Source: Pseudomonas putida
GTDB lineage: Bacteria > Pseudomonadota > Gammaproteobacteria > Pseudomonadales > Pseudomonadaceae
Direction of reading: 5' to 3'
NCBI RefSeq assembly: GCF_002741075.1
Contig: NZ_CP016634.1
Coordinates: 5,508,501-5,572,500, forward strand
DNA: 64,000 nucleotides
Shown here one piece after another: positions 9,256 through 18,660 of this stretch; the first letter of the stretch is position 1, and each line of letters begins with the position of its first letter. The position numbers were made by a program, and so were the translations under genes. Under the pieces are notes generated by a model. It was not told where the DNA came from. It saw nothing but the letters and a program-made list of their open reading frames with translations, and ran no database searches.

Positions 9256-11151
9256 TCAGCGCCAGCGTAAATCCGCCGCCGGCATCGGCCGCCCGTACCA
9301 GTATCCCTGCCCCAGGTCGCACTGCTGCTCCAGCAGGAAGCGCGCCTGTTCGGCCTGTTCGATCCCTTCGGCATGCACCTGCATGCCCATGCTGCGGGCC
9401 AGGGCGATGATCACCCGCACGATGGCAATGTCGTCTTCATCGCTGGGCAGGCCTGCCACGAAGCCCTGGTCGATCTTGAGCTTCTGGACCGGCAGGCGCT
9501 TGAGTCGCAGCAACGACGAGTACCCCGTGCCGAAATCATCGATGGCCAGGCTCAGCCCCAGCTCGCGCAGCCGGTGCAATTGCTCCAGCGCCACTTCCGG
9601 GTCCTCCATCACCGCGCTCTCGGTGACCTCCAGCTCCAGCAACGCAGGGTCCAGGCCGGTATCATGCAGCACCTCGGCCACCTGGCGGTACAGCTCGCGC
9701 TGGCCGAACAGGCGGCTTGAGATGTTCACGGCGACGAACTGCAGCTCACGCCCTTCGACCTGCCATTGCATCATCTGCCGGCACGACTGACGCAGCACCC
9801 AGGCGTCGATCTCGGCAATCAACCCGGTGCGCTCGGCAATGGGGATGAACTCGCCCGGCGAAACCATCCCACGGGTGGGGTGCTCCCAGCGCACCAGTGC
9901 CTCGACGCCGACCAACTTGTTGTTCAACAGGTCATGCACAGGCTGGTAGAACACCCGCAACTCCTGATGCTCCAGCGCCCGACGCAACTCGCCGGCGGTC
10001 TCCACGCGCTGCTGGGCATGGGCGGTCAACTCCTCGGTGTACAGGGCATAGCAGGCACGGCCGTTGTTCTTGGCCTTGAACAGCGCCGCATCGGCGTTGC
10101 GCAGCAGCTGCGCGGCACTTTGCGCATCACTTGGGAACAGACTGATACCGACACTCACACTGATGAACAGGCGATGCCCTTCGAAGACGAACGGCTCGCG
10201 CATGCGTTCGATGATGGCCTGGGCCAGGGTGGCAGCCTGGCCGACCTGCGGGCAGTTCTCGGCCAGCACGCCGAATTCATCCCCGCCCAGGCGCGCCAGG
10301 GTCACGCCACTGCCCAGCAGGTCACGCAAGCGCTCGCCCACCAGCTTGAGCAACTGGTCGCCCAAGGTATGCCCCAGGCCATCGTTGATGCTCTGGAAAT
10401 GGTCGAGGTCCAGCAGCAACAGCGCGCATCCGCGCTTGTTGGTCTGGGCCATCGCCAACGCCTGCTCGGCACGGTCGTTGAACAACAGGCGGTTGGGCAG
10501 GCCGGTCAGCGGGTCGTGGTGCGCCAGGTAGGCCAGCTCCTGCTCGGTGTGCTTGATCGCACTGATATCGCTGAACACCGCCACATAATGGGTGAGCGCG
10601 CCTGCATCGTCGCGAATCGCGCAGATCGTCTGCCACTGCGGGTAGATTTCGCCGCTCTTGCGGCGGTTCCAGATCTCTCCGCTCCACTCGCCTCCCTCGG
10701 CCAACGAAGCATAGATCTGCTGATAGAACGGCGGGCCATGGCGACCGGATTTGAACTTGCTCGGGCGCTGGCCGAGCACTTCATCCTGGGCATAGCCGGT
10801 GATGCGCATGAAGGCACGGTTGACATGCACGATCAGGCCACTGCTGTCGGTCACCAGTACCCCTTCGAGGGTGCTGTCGAACACCGCCGCAGCCATGCGC
10901 AGACGTTCGCGATCCTCACTGCGCAGCCGCGCACCGATACCGATGAAATTGAGCAGACGGGCACGGGAGACGAAGATCAATCCGGCAGTGAGCAGCATCC
11001 AGACGAATGCATTGAGCTGCCGCCCGACCGCCAGCACCTCGGGATCCTCGAAAAGACCCTCCAAAACCTGCTCTGACATCACCAGCCAAAGCAACGAGAA
11101 CACCAGGTACAGCGCAGCCATGCGCAAGGCGTCGCGAACGGAAACAGACAT
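9256..11151 (-). CDS. membrane-bound PAS-GGDEF-EAL c-di-GMP signalling protein
   Basis: Protein of 631 aa. Two hydrophobic segments lie near the N-terminus (ALYLVFSLLWLVMSEQVLEG and AFVWMLLTAGLIFVS). A PAS domain follows (RMAAAVFDSTLEGVLVTDSSG onward), then a GGDEF domain with an intact LGGDEFG motif, then an EAL domain with GVEALVRWEHP and DDFGTGYSSLLRLKRLP. Both catalytic signatures are intact, so it could make or degrade c-di-GMP; many such tandem proteins act mainly as phosphodiesterases. I chose the start MSVSVRDALRM; an ATG 36 bases upstream is an alternative, and neither has a strong ribosome-binding site. It is divergent from the desaturase gene. Confidence 0.85.
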   Translation of the reverse strand: MSVSVRDALRMAALYLVFSLLWLVMSEQVLEGLFEDPEVLAVGRQLNAFVWMLLTAGLIFVSRARLLNFIGIGARLRSEDRERLRMAAAVFDSTLEGVLVTDSSGLIVHVNRAFMRITGYAQDEVLGQRPSKFKSGRHGPPFYQQIYASLAEGGEWSGEIWNRRKSGEIYPQWQTICAIRDDAGALTHYVAVFSDISAIKHTEQELAYLAHHDPLTGLPNRLLFNDRAEQALAMAQTNKRGCALLLLDLDHFQSINDGLGHTLGDQLLKLVGERLRDLLGSGVTLARLGGDEFGVLAENCPQVGQAATLAQAIIERMREPFVFEGHRLFISVSVGISLFPSDAQSAAQLLRNADAALFKAKNNGRACYALYTEELTAHAQQRVETAGELRRALEHQELRVFYQPVHDLLNNKLVGVEALVRWEHPTRGMVSPGEFIPIAERTGLIAEIDAWVLRQSCRQMMQWQVEGRELQFVAVNISSRLFGQRELYRQVAEVLHDTGLDPALLELEVTESAVMEDPEVALEQLHRLRELGLSLAIDDFGTGYSSLLRLKRLPVQKLKIDQGFVAGLPSDEDDIAIVRVIIALARSMGMQVHAEGIEQAEQARFLLEQQCDLGQGYWYGRPMPAADLRWR

Positions 11152-11301
11152 GTCGGGTGGATAAGCCCATGAAAAATAATGGGGCATTATAAAGGCTGAA
11201 ACATGCCGTGACTTCCTATCGGAAAGGGCGACTGGTTTTATTTCCTCACCCGGTGATAATGCCCGCGCTGTTCCCCTGTTTTTTCGAGGGTCTCTACACC
11301 T

Positions 11302-12486
11302 ATGTGGTACTACGGTTTTCTCGATCTGTCGGCCTGGCAACTGGTCGGCGTCACCCTGCTGATGACCCATGTGACCATCATCAGCGTCACTATCTATCTA
11401 CACCGCTACTCCGCCCACCGTGCCTTGGAGCTCAACGCCGGGCTCAAGCATTTCTTCCGTTTCTGGTTGTGGCTGACCACCGCCCAGAACACCCGCGAAT
11501 GGACCGCTGTGCATCGCAAGCACCACGCCAAGTGCGAAACCGCCGACGATCCCCACAGCCCGCTCTACAAGGGCCTGGGTACCGTGCTGCGCAAGGGCGC
11601 CGAGCTCTACCGCGAAGAAGCACGCAACCCCGAGACCCTGCGCATCTATGGCAAGAACTGCCCGGACGACTGGATCGAGCGCAACCTCTATTCGCGCTAC
11701 AAGCTCGGCGGCATTGCCCTGATGGCAGTGATCGACCTGCTGCTGTTCGGCACCATCGGCATCACCATCTGGGCGGTGCAGATGATGTGGATCCCCTTCT
11801 GGGCCGCGGGCGTGGTCAATGGCCTGGGTCATGCGTTGGGCTATCGCAACTTCGAATGCCGGGATGCGGCCACCAACCTGGTGCCCTGGGGCATCGTGAT
11901 CGGCGGCGAGGAGCTGCACAACAACCACCACACCTACCCCAACTCGGCCAAGCTTTCGGTCAAGCGCTGGGAGTTCGACATGGGCTGGATGTGGATTCGC
12001 CTGCTGTGCCTGCTGCGCCTGGCCAAAGTCCAGCGCGTGGCGCCCATCGCCCATCGGGTCGAGGGCAAGGCGCACCTGGACATGGACACCGCCATGGCCA
12101 TCCTCAACAACCGCTTCCAGATCATGGCCCAGTACCGCAAGCTGGTCATCGCGCCGCTGGTCAAGCAGGAGCTGGCCCGAGTCGATACCTCGGTGCGCCA
12201 CCACTTCCGTCGTGCCAAACGCCTGCTGTCGCGTGAAACGAGCCTGCTAGAGGACCGCCATCACGTGCGCATCGAGTCCATGCTCGCCCACAGCCAGTCG
12301 CTCAAGACCATCTACGAAAAGCGCCTGGCCCTGCAGCAGATCTGGGCTCGCACCAGCGCCAACGGCCATGACATGCTGGCCGCCATGAAAGACTGGATCC
12401 ACGAAGCGGAAGCCAGCGGCATCCAGGCCCTACGCGACTTTGCCGACCAGCTGAAAACCTACTCCCTGCGCCCTTCCGGGGCCTGA
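11302..12486 (+). CDS. desA: membrane fatty-acid (acyl-lipid) desaturase
   Basis: Integral-membrane di-iron desaturase (394 aa) that introduces a cis double bond into acyl chains of membrane lipids and so adjusts fluidity. The three histidine boxes are present in order: HRYSAH, HRKHHAK and HNNHHTYP. Hydrophobic segments lie before the first box and between the second and third. The C-terminal about 130 residues are helical and charged, as in Pseudomonas DesA. The gene lies beside the same PAS-GGDEF-EAL gene as in P. aeruginosa, where the pair is also adjacent; this supports the symbol. That neighbourhood comparison is from memory. Confidence 0.85.
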   Translation: MWYYGFLDLSAWQLVGVTLLMTHVTIISVTIYLHRYSAHRALELNAGLKHFFRFWLWLTTAQNTREWTAVHRKHHAKCETADDPHSPLYKGLGTVLRKGAELYREEARNPETLRIYGKNCPDDWIERNLYSRYKLGGIALMAVIDLLLFGTIGITIWAVQMMWIPFWAAGVVNGLGHALGYRNFECRDAATNLVPWGIVIGGEELHNNHHTYPNSAKLSVKRWEFDMGWMWIRLLCLLRLAKVQRVAPIAHRVEGKAHLDMDTAMAILNNRFQIMAQYRKLVIAPLVKQELARVDTSVRHHFRRAKRLLSRETSLLEDRHHVRIESMLAHSQSLKTIYEKRLALQQIWARTSANGHDMLAAMKDWIHEAEASGIQALRDFADQLKTYSLRPSGA

Positions 12487-12626
12487 GCACCGTTGATCGG
12501 CGCGCCTCGTCATGGGGCGTGCCGACCGGAACTTCACCCCCCTCCTCGACTCAAATCCGGCATATCGCCCGCGTGGCGGGCCGGATCGTGGCCGCACGCT
12601 TTCACGCCGAGAACCGCTCCGTGCTC

Positions 12627-13616
12627 ATGGCCAAAGACCTCACCTCGACCCTCTTCGGCAATCCACCGCCGGAACTTGCACAGACCCTGCTCGCCCTGCT
12701 CCATGCCCAGGGCGAAGTCGCCCGACTGAGCGAACGCGAGCAGCTCTACAGTTCACTGCTCGACAGCGTCAACGCCGTGCTGTGGGCATTCGACTGGGAA
12801 ACCCGCCGGGTGCTCTATGCCAGCCCCGCCTATGAGCGCATCTTCGGTCGCCCGGCCAGCCTGGTACTGGCCGACTACAACGCCTGGCGCGACAGCATCT
12901 ACCCGGACGACCTGGAATACGCCGAGCGCAGCCTGGCGCAAGTGCTGGACACCGGCTCAGTGGAAGACCGCGAGTACCGCATCATCAATGCCGCAGGCCA
13001 GGTGCGCTGGCTGAGCGACAAGTGCTACGTCAACCAGCAGCGCGACACCGACCAACGCGTAATCATCGTCGGCATCGCCGAGGACATCACCGAGAAGAAA
13101 CAGCTCGAAGGCGAGCTGCAGCGCCTGGCCACCACCGATGTGCTGACCCAGAGCAGCAATCGCCGCCACTTCTTCGAGTGCGCCCGCCAGGCCCTGGAAA
13201 CCGCCCGGGAAGAAGGCAAGCCTCTGGCCTTCCTGCTGCTGGACATCGATGACTTCAAGCAGATCAACGACACCTATGGCCACCAGGAAGGTGACCAGGT
13301 ACTGCAACGCATCGCCGACAGCGGACGCGCCGTGCTACGCCGGGGCGATCTGTTCGGGCGAATCGGCGGCGAGGAGTTCGCCGCCGTGTTCCCCGGCTGC
13401 ACCGCCCAGATCGCCGAACAGATCGCCGGACGGCTGCAACGGGAGATCCAGCACTTGAGCTTCAGCCATGGGCAGCAGGTGTATGGCGTCACGGTCAGCC
13501 AAGGCGTAACCGAACTCACCGACCAGGACGACCTCATCGATGCCCTCTTCGCCCGTGCCGACGCCGCCATGTACCAGGCCAAGCGTCAGGGCAAGAACCA
13601 GATCGTGCGGGGCTGA
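12627..13616 (+). CDS. PAS-GGDEF diguanylate cyclase
   Basis: Soluble 329-aa protein. A PAS domain occupies about residues 45-160 (LYSSLLDSVNAVLWAFDWET, then a PAC motif EYRIINAAGQVRWLSDKCYV). A GGDEF domain occupies about 170-325 with active-site motif GGEEF and an RxxD inhibitory site (RRGD, five residues before the motif). It should therefore make c-di-GMP with product inhibition. No membrane segment is seen. I chose the start MAKDLTSTL; an in-frame ATG at 12519 would add 36 residues that look non-native. The sensed ligand is unknown. Confidence 0.82.
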   Translation: MAKDLTSTLFGNPPPELAQTLLALLHAQGEVARLSEREQLYSSLLDSVNAVLWAFDWETRRVLYASPAYERIFGRPASLVLADYNAWRDSIYPDDLEYAERSLAQVLDTGSVEDREYRIINAAGQVRWLSDKCYVNQQRDTDQRVIIVGIAEDITEKKQLEGELQRLATTDVLTQSSNRRHFFECARQALETAREEGKPLAFLLLDIDDFKQINDTYGHQEGDQVLQRIADSGRAVLRRGDLFGRIGGEEFAAVFPGCTAQIAEQIAGRLQREIQHLSFSHGQQVYGVTVSQGVTELTDQDDLIDALFARADAAMYQAKRQGKNQIVRG

Positions 13617-13700
13617 CACGCTCGGTAGCACCCCTCCCTTGAAGAGTTGGGGCCGCTGCGTGCCCCATCACAGCCTACGCGCAGTTTTTCTCCGCTAGCG

Positions 13701-14909
13701 TTAGACCTGCCTGCGTAACCGGCTCAGCTCCGCCATCCCCAGCTTGAGCAGGCGGGCTGTCTTGCTGCTAGCGACTTTCTCGAGGCCCTGCTCCACCGGC
13801 AGACGCGACAGTTGCCCGGCCAGGTTCATGGCCAGGATCTCCCGGGAATAGACACCACCGCCGAGCTGGTAGATCGCGGCGATCAGCTCGCGCAGGCTCA
13901 GCGGCAGGCGCCAGCGGGTGCGCAGCGCCGAGCCAAAGGCGGCGCCAAACTCATTGAGCGCCAGCTGTACCTGGTCCTCGTCCAGCTCACCGCCGGCCAG
14001 GCACCACTCCTGCAAGCAACGCAGCACGGCCAGATCGCCCAGGCAATGCAGCAAGCCCGCGCAGTAACAGCGTTCTTCATCGAGTTCGAGCAGGCGCGCC
14101 AGGCTGCGGGCATACTCAGCGGTGTGCAGCGAAAGGTCCCAGAAATGCGCCGCGTGCCGCGCCAGCAATGGGTCACTCAGGCGCGCACTGCGCTTGAGGG
14201 CCAGCCCCAGGATAAGGTTCATGCTCTGGGTACTGCCGAGCTTGTTCAAGGCCTGCAACAGCGTCTGCACTGGTACTTCGCTATGCAGCGCGGCACTGTT
14301 GGCAGCGGCAATCAGCACCGCCGTGATCTGTGGATCGTTGCGCACCTCTTCTTCCAGCGCCTTCAGGTTCAGCCCCTGGGGATTGAGCGCGCGCTTGATC
14401 GCCGCCTGCACATCGGCCAGCAGCGGCCCGCCATCGGCGCTGGCGCGGCGCTGCTCCAGATAGGCCGGCAGCTTGATGCCCGGCTGCAAGGCCGGCACCG
14501 GGCAGGCGACCTGCTCGCCCACCTCCAGCAAGAGTTTTTCCAGGCGTTTGCGCAGGTTCTCCAGGTCCAGGGGTTTGCTCAAGTAGGCCGTCGGGTGCAG
14601 CGGCAATACCTCATGCACGCTGGCGCTGTCGTTGCGCTCGCTCATGAGGATGAATGGCAAGCTAGAGGTTTGTTGCTTAGCACGCACGTTGCGCAGCAAG
14701 TCCAGGCCGTCGCCGCCGACCAGCTCACGGGCAGCGATGATCAGATCAGGCTTGCTCGCCAGCGCGGCCAATGCTTCCGGCCCATTGGCACAGACCTGCA
14801 AACGGGCATCGCAGCGGACGCTGAGCAACATTTCGCGGAGCATATCGCGCACCCACGGATCGCCTTCGGCAATCAGTACGCAAGGCGGGATGGGGTTGGC
14901 AGCGCTCAT
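13701..14909 (-). CDS. receiver-like plus HDOD domain protein with degenerate receiver
   Basis: Protein of 402 aa. Residues 10-130 have the response-regulator fold, and about 160-370 form an HDOD domain (DPQITAVLIAAANSAAL and HFWDLSLHTAEYARSLARLL). In the receiver the usual acidic pair is altered (LIAEGDPW). The position of the phosphorylated Asp, normally LLDxxMP, reads IIAARELVGGDG, so Asp is replaced by Ala. The conserved Lys in LSKPLD remains. It therefore probably cannot be phosphorylated and may work as a protein-interaction module. The start was chosen for the GGAG seven bases upstream. Reading is convergent with the GGDEF gene. Confidence 0.8.
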   Translation of the reverse strand: MSAANPIPPCVLIAEGDPWVRDMLREMLLSVRCDARLQVCANGPEALAALASKPDLIIAARELVGGDGLDLLRNVRAKQQTSSLPFILMSERNDSASVHEVLPLHPTAYLSKPLDLENLRKRLEKLLLEVGEQVACPVPALQPGIKLPAYLEQRRASADGGPLLADVQAAIKRALNPQGLNLKALEEEVRNDPQITAVLIAAANSAALHSEVPVQTLLQALNKLGSTQSMNLILGLALKRSARLSDPLLARHAAHFWDLSLHTAEYARSLARLLELDEERCYCAGLLHCLGDLAVLRCLQEWCLAGGELDEDQVQLALNEFGAAFGSALRTRWRLPLSLRELIAAIYQLGGGVYSREILAMNLAGQLSRLPVEQGLEKVASSKTARLLKLGMAELSRLRRQV

Positions 14910-15003
14910 TGGCGGGCTCCTGGTAATCCTTGACACGCAATCCGTTGCAGCATCCTGGGCAAATCCTCGGACAACGATAGCGTTCCACGCTTGGCTTGGG
15001 CAT

Positions 15004-15032
15004 AAAAAAAACCCGCCGAAGCGGGTTTTTTT
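15004..15032 (-). terminator. bidirectional Rho-independent terminator after gabT
   Basis: Stem ACCCGC / GCGGGT with loop CGAA, flanked by seven A on one side and seven T on the other. It can terminate both the gabDT transcript (minus strand) and readthrough from the other direction. It lies 17 bases past the gabT stop. Confidence 0.9.
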
Positions 15033-15048
15033 CTGAAGCGTGTCACAT

Positions 15049-16326
15049 TCAGGCCAGCTCAGCGAAGCACTCTTCGATGATTGCCAGGCCCTTGTCCAGC
15101 AGTGCGTCTTCGGCGGTCAGCGGAACCAGAATACGCAGGACGTTGCCGTAGGTGCCGCAAGACAGCAGGATCAGGCCCTTGTCACGCGCCTTGGCCACAA
15201 CCTGGGCGACGGCGGCAGCGTTCGGGGTGTGGGTGCCTTTTTCGAAGACTTCCACAGCGATCATGGAGCCCAGACCACGCACGTCACCGATGATCGGGTG
15301 CTTTTCCTGGATCTTGCGCAGGCCAGCGGTCAGGCGCTCGCCGACAGCCTTGCTGCGATCCAGCAGTTTCTCTTCCTCGAACACCTGGATGACGGCCAGG
15401 GCCGCGGCGCAGGCGATCGGGGAGCCGGCGTAGGTACCGCCCAGGCCACCTGGGGCGATGGCGTCCATGTATTCGGCTTTGCCGCACACACCGGCCAGCG
15501 GGAAGCCGCCAGCGATGGACTTGGCGAAGGTAGTCAGGTCAGGCGCGACGCCCATCTGCTCCATGGCGAAGAAGGTACCGGTACGGCCAGCACCGGTCTG
15601 TACTTCGTCGGCGATCAGCAGGATGCCGTGCTGGTCGCACAGGGCGCGCAGACGCTTCATCAGCTCTTTCGGCGCTGGCAGGAAGCCGCCTTCACCTTGT
15701 ACCGGCTCGAGGATGATGGCAGCGATGTCGCGTGGCTCGGCGTCGTTCTTGAAGATGCGCTCGACCGAGGCGATGGCGTCGTCAACGCTGATGCCGTGCA
15801 GTTCGCTCGGGAACAGGGCGCGGAAGATGCCGCCTGGCATCAGGCCCATGCCAGCGGAGTAAGGTACGACTTTACCGGTCAGACCCAGGGTCATCATGGT
15901 GCGGCCGTGGTAGCCGCCGGTGAAGGCGATCACGCCAGCACGGCCGGTGGCGGCACGGGCGATCTTGACGGCGTTCTCGACGGCTTCGGAACCGGTGGAG
16001 ACCAGCAGGGTCTTCTTGGCGAAGTCGCCTGGGACCATGGCGTTGATCTTTTCGCACAGCTCTACATAGGGCTCGTACGCCAGAACCTGGAAGCAGGTGT
16101 GGCTGACTTTGGTCAGCTGCTCTTGAACGGCGGCAACCACTTTCGGGTGCAGGTGGCCGGTGTTCAGTACGGCGATGCCGCCAGCGAAGTCGATCAGTTC
16201 GCGGCCTTCAACGTCGATCACGGTCGAGTTCTTCGCGGTGTCGACGAAGATCGGGTGGATCTGGCCAACGCCACGTGGGACGGCGTTGACACGGCGTTGC
16301 ATCAAGGATTCGTTGGTCTTGCTCAT
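15049..16326 (-). CDS. gabT: 4-aminobutyrate / 5-aminovalerate aminotransferase
   Basis: PLP-dependent class III aminotransferase (425 aa) that transfers the omega-amino group of GABA (and, in P. putida, 5-aminovalerate, where the gene is called davT) to 2-oxoglutarate. Visible landmarks are the GSEAVENAVKIARAATGR substrate-site segment, the carboxylate-side LLIADEVQTGAGRTG and the PLP lysine segment TTFAKSIAGGFPLAGV. GAGGG precedes the ATG. It is downstream of gabD on the same strand with a 179-base gap that holds an imperfect CGATCA/TGATCG inverted repeat. Product: succinate or glutarate semialdehyde for GabD. Confidence 0.93.
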   Translation of the reverse strand: MSKTNESLMQRRVNAVPRGVGQIHPIFVDTAKNSTVIDVEGRELIDFAGGIAVLNTGHLHPKVVAAVQEQLTKVSHTCFQVLAYEPYVELCEKINAMVPGDFAKKTLLVSTGSEAVENAVKIARAATGRAGVIAFTGGYHGRTMMTLGLTGKVVPYSAGMGLMPGGIFRALFPSELHGISVDDAIASVERIFKNDAEPRDIAAIILEPVQGEGGFLPAPKELMKRLRALCDQHGILLIADEVQTGAGRTGTFFAMEQMGVAPDLTTFAKSIAGGFPLAGVCGKAEYMDAIAPGGLGGTYAGSPIACAAALAVIQVFEEEKLLDRSKAVGERLTAGLRKIQEKHPIIGDVRGLGSMIAVEVFEKGTHTPNAAAVAQVVAKARDKGLILLSCGTYGNVLRILVPLTAEDALLDKGLAIIEECFAELA

Positions 16327-16505
16327 AATGCCCTCATTCGCGCCGACGAAATGGCGCTGTTATTCGGGGGTGGCTGGGGTCGTTCACGATCAGCATGCGT
16401 TGATCGACTGTCGCGAACACCCTGGTCACCAGGTACTACGGTGTCAAAAAGGCCAGCGAGACGTCGCTCTCGCGCCCCGCTGGCAGAGGGAAATTCAGTA
16501 CGTGA

Positions 16506-17948
16506 TCAGATGCTGATGCACAGGTACTTGATCTCGAGGTAGTCCTCGATGCCGTACTTGGAACCTTCGCGGCCCAGGCCCGAGGCCTTGATGCCACCGA
16601 ACGGCGCCACTTCGTTGGAGATCAGGCCGGTGTTGATACCCACCATGCCGTATTCCAGGGCCTCGGCGACACGGAACACACGGCTCATGTCACGGGCATA
16701 GAAGTACGACGCCAGGCCGAACTCGGTGTCGTTGGACATGGCGATGACTTCGGCTTCGTCTTTGAAGCGGAACAGCGGAGCCAGCGGGCCGAAGGTTTCT
16801 TCCTTGGCCACGGCAGCGCTCTTCGGTACGTCGACCAGGATGGTCGGCTCGAAGAAGTTGCCTTCGATCAGCTTGCCGCCGGACAGCACCTTGGCGCCCT
16901 TGGAGACTGCGTCTTCGATGTGCTCCTGGACCTTGGCGACAGCCTTGCCGTCGATCAGCGGGCCAGTGGTGGTGCCTTCTTCCAGGCCGTTACCGATCTT
17001 GAGCTTGGCGACAGCGGCCTTGAGCTTCTCAGCGAACGCGTCGTAGACACCGTCCTGCACGTAGATACGGTTGGCGCAGACGCAGGTCTGGCCGTTGTTG
17101 CGGTACTTGGAGATGATCGCGCCCTCGACCGCCTTGTCCAGGTCGGCGTCGTCGAACACGATGAACGGTGCGTTACCGCCCAGCTCCAGGGAAACCTTCT
17201 TGATGTCCTTGGCGCATTCTTCCATCAGCTGGCGACCGATTTCGGTCGAGCCAGTGAAGGACAGCTTGCGAACCAGGGAGTTGCCGGTCAGCTCGCCACC
17301 GACTTCGCCAGCGCTGCCGGTGACCACGCTCAGCACACCAGCCGGGATGCCAGCACGGTTGGCCAGCTCGATCAGGGCCAGGGCGGAGTACGGGGTCTGG
17401 GAAGCAGGCTTGAGGACCATGGTGCAGCCAGCGGCCAGGGCCGGGCCGGCTTTACGGGTGATCATCGCGGCCGGGAAGTTCCACGGGGTGATCGCGGCGG
17501 TGACACCGATCGGCTGCTTGATGACGATCAGGCGCTTGTCAGGCTGATGACCTGGGATGACGTCGCCGTAGACGCGCTTGCCTTCTTCGGCGAACCACTC
17601 GATGAACGAGGCGGCGTAGGCGATCTCGCCCTTGGCTTCGGCCAGCGGCTTGCCTTGCTCGGTGGTCATCAGGCGGGCCAGGTCGTCCTGGTTCTCGATC
17701 ATCAGTTCGAACCAGCGACGCAGCTTGCCAGCACGCTCTTTGGCGGTCAGTGCGCGCCAGGCCGGCAGGGCCTTGTCGGCGGCCTCGATGGCGCGACGGG
17801 TTTCGGCGGCGCCCATCTTCGGCACGGTACCGATGACTTCACCGGTAGCCGGGTTGGTCACCTTGATGGTCTGACCGTTGTCCGCGTCCAGCCACTCACC
17901 GTTGATGAAGGCTTGCTGGCGGAACAACTGAGCGTCTTTGAGCTGCAT
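16506..17948 (-). CDS. gabD: succinate/glutarate-semialdehyde dehydrogenase (NADP+)
   Basis: Aldehyde dehydrogenase (480 aa) that oxidises succinate semialdehyde, and in P. putida lysine catabolism glutarate semialdehyde (davD). The general-base Glu is in LELGGNAPF and the nucleophilic Cys in NNGQTCVCANR. The internal start MQLKDAQLFRQQAFINGEWL, preceded by AAGGGAATCC, gives the usual family length; a longer in-frame extension upstream is not needed. It is the first gene of gabDT. Lysine and GABA catabolism is the established pathway for the pair. Confidence 0.93.
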   Translation of the reverse strand: MQLKDAQLFRQQAFINGEWLDADNGQTIKVTNPATGEVIGTVPKMGAAETRRAIEAADKALPAWRALTAKERAGKLRRWFELMIENQDDLARLMTTEQGKPLAEAKGEIAYAASFIEWFAEEGKRVYGDVIPGHQPDKRLIVIKQPIGVTAAITPWNFPAAMITRKAGPALAAGCTMVLKPASQTPYSALALIELANRAGIPAGVLSVVTGSAGEVGGELTGNSLVRKLSFTGSTEIGRQLMEECAKDIKKVSLELGGNAPFIVFDDADLDKAVEGAIISKYRNNGQTCVCANRIYVQDGVYDAFAEKLKAAVAKLKIGNGLEEGTTTGPLIDGKAVAKVQEHIEDAVSKGAKVLSGGKLIEGNFFEPTILVDVPKSAAVAKEETFGPLAPLFRFKDEAEVIAMSNDTEFGLASYFYARDMSRVFRVAEALEYGMVGINTGLISNEVAPFGGIKASGLGREGSKYGIEDYLEIKYLCISI

Positions 17949-18384
17949 GTCGGATTCCCTTGAGAGCACCGTGCACGGACGGAGCGAATTATTGATTGTT
18001 GAACGGCGCCTGAGGGGCGCCATCAGGAATTCTTGCACCAGGGGTGTTCAACACCTGGGCATCGAGCGTTTGAAATCTCAAACGGAATGCTAAGCGGCTG
18101 CTGGGGTGTTGGACAATAGGCTGTTCGAAAAAAAGAACGAATGGTTGAACACCGAGCCGGATTTCCGGATCGGTGGTGGGCTCTGCAGCCCTTCGCGGGT
18201 GGCCCATCGCAGGCTTCGCCAGCCCCCAGAGGCTCGATCAGGTTAGCCCATAGGTCCGCTGGCGAGCGGATGGGAGGACCGACGGCCCTTCCCGGCAGGA
18301 TTCACAACACGTTCTGAAGAACCATCAGCGAACGCCAACGCTGCCCGGCTGGCGGCTTTCTCCGTTGAAGGTGCAAGGGCTCGA
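17949..18384. other. gene-free gabD upstream region with inverted repeats
   Basis: I see no convincing gene in this 436-base stretch. Two perfect small inverted repeats are present: GGCGCC/GGCGCC with a 5-base loop (18005-18021) and CGTTTGA AATC TCAAACG (18067-18084). The second lies about 120 bases upstream of gabD and is a candidate operator. The distal part (18180-18300) is a REP-like, GC-rich segment after the DUF971 gene. No -35/-10 or -24/-12 promoter could be assigned with confidence. Confidence 0.4.
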
Positions 18385-18660
18385 TCATCCCAATGCGCGC
18401 AAATAGGCCCACGGGTAGATGCCCCGCTCATGCCCATCGCTGAACACCAACTGCACCCCATAGCCCTGCACCTCGATCCGCTCCAACCGCACATCCTCGC
18501 GCACCACGGCGATGCCACCGCGCAGCTGCGCCGCGCGGCATTGCGAGCAGGGGCAGGCGCCGCGCAGGCGGGCATGGCTGATTGCCTGCAATCCATCGGG
18601 CCACTGCACGGCCAGTTCTCCTTGCCCATGCAGGTTGCGCAGTGCCTGGGGCGCGCTCAT
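18385..18660 (-). CDS. DUF971 domain protein
   Basis: Small protein (91 aa) matching DUF971, the domain also found at the N-terminus of gamma-butyrobetaine hydroxylase. The family hallmark, a Cys cluster CPCSQCRAAQLRGG, is present, followed by VQLVFSDGHERGIYPWAYLR. In other bacteria this domain occurs with iron-sulfur carrier proteins of the Mrp/ApbC type and is suspected to help Fe-S handling. Its start overlaps the HEAT-repeat gene stop by one base, so it is the last gene of the ferredoxin/flavoprotein group. A role in maturing that Fe-S flavoenzyme is my inference. Confidence 0.8.
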   Translation of the reverse strand: MSAPQALRNLHGQGELAVQWPDGLQAISHARLRGACPCSQCRAAQLRGGIAVVREDVRLERIEVQGYGVQLVFSDGHERGIYPWAYLRALG

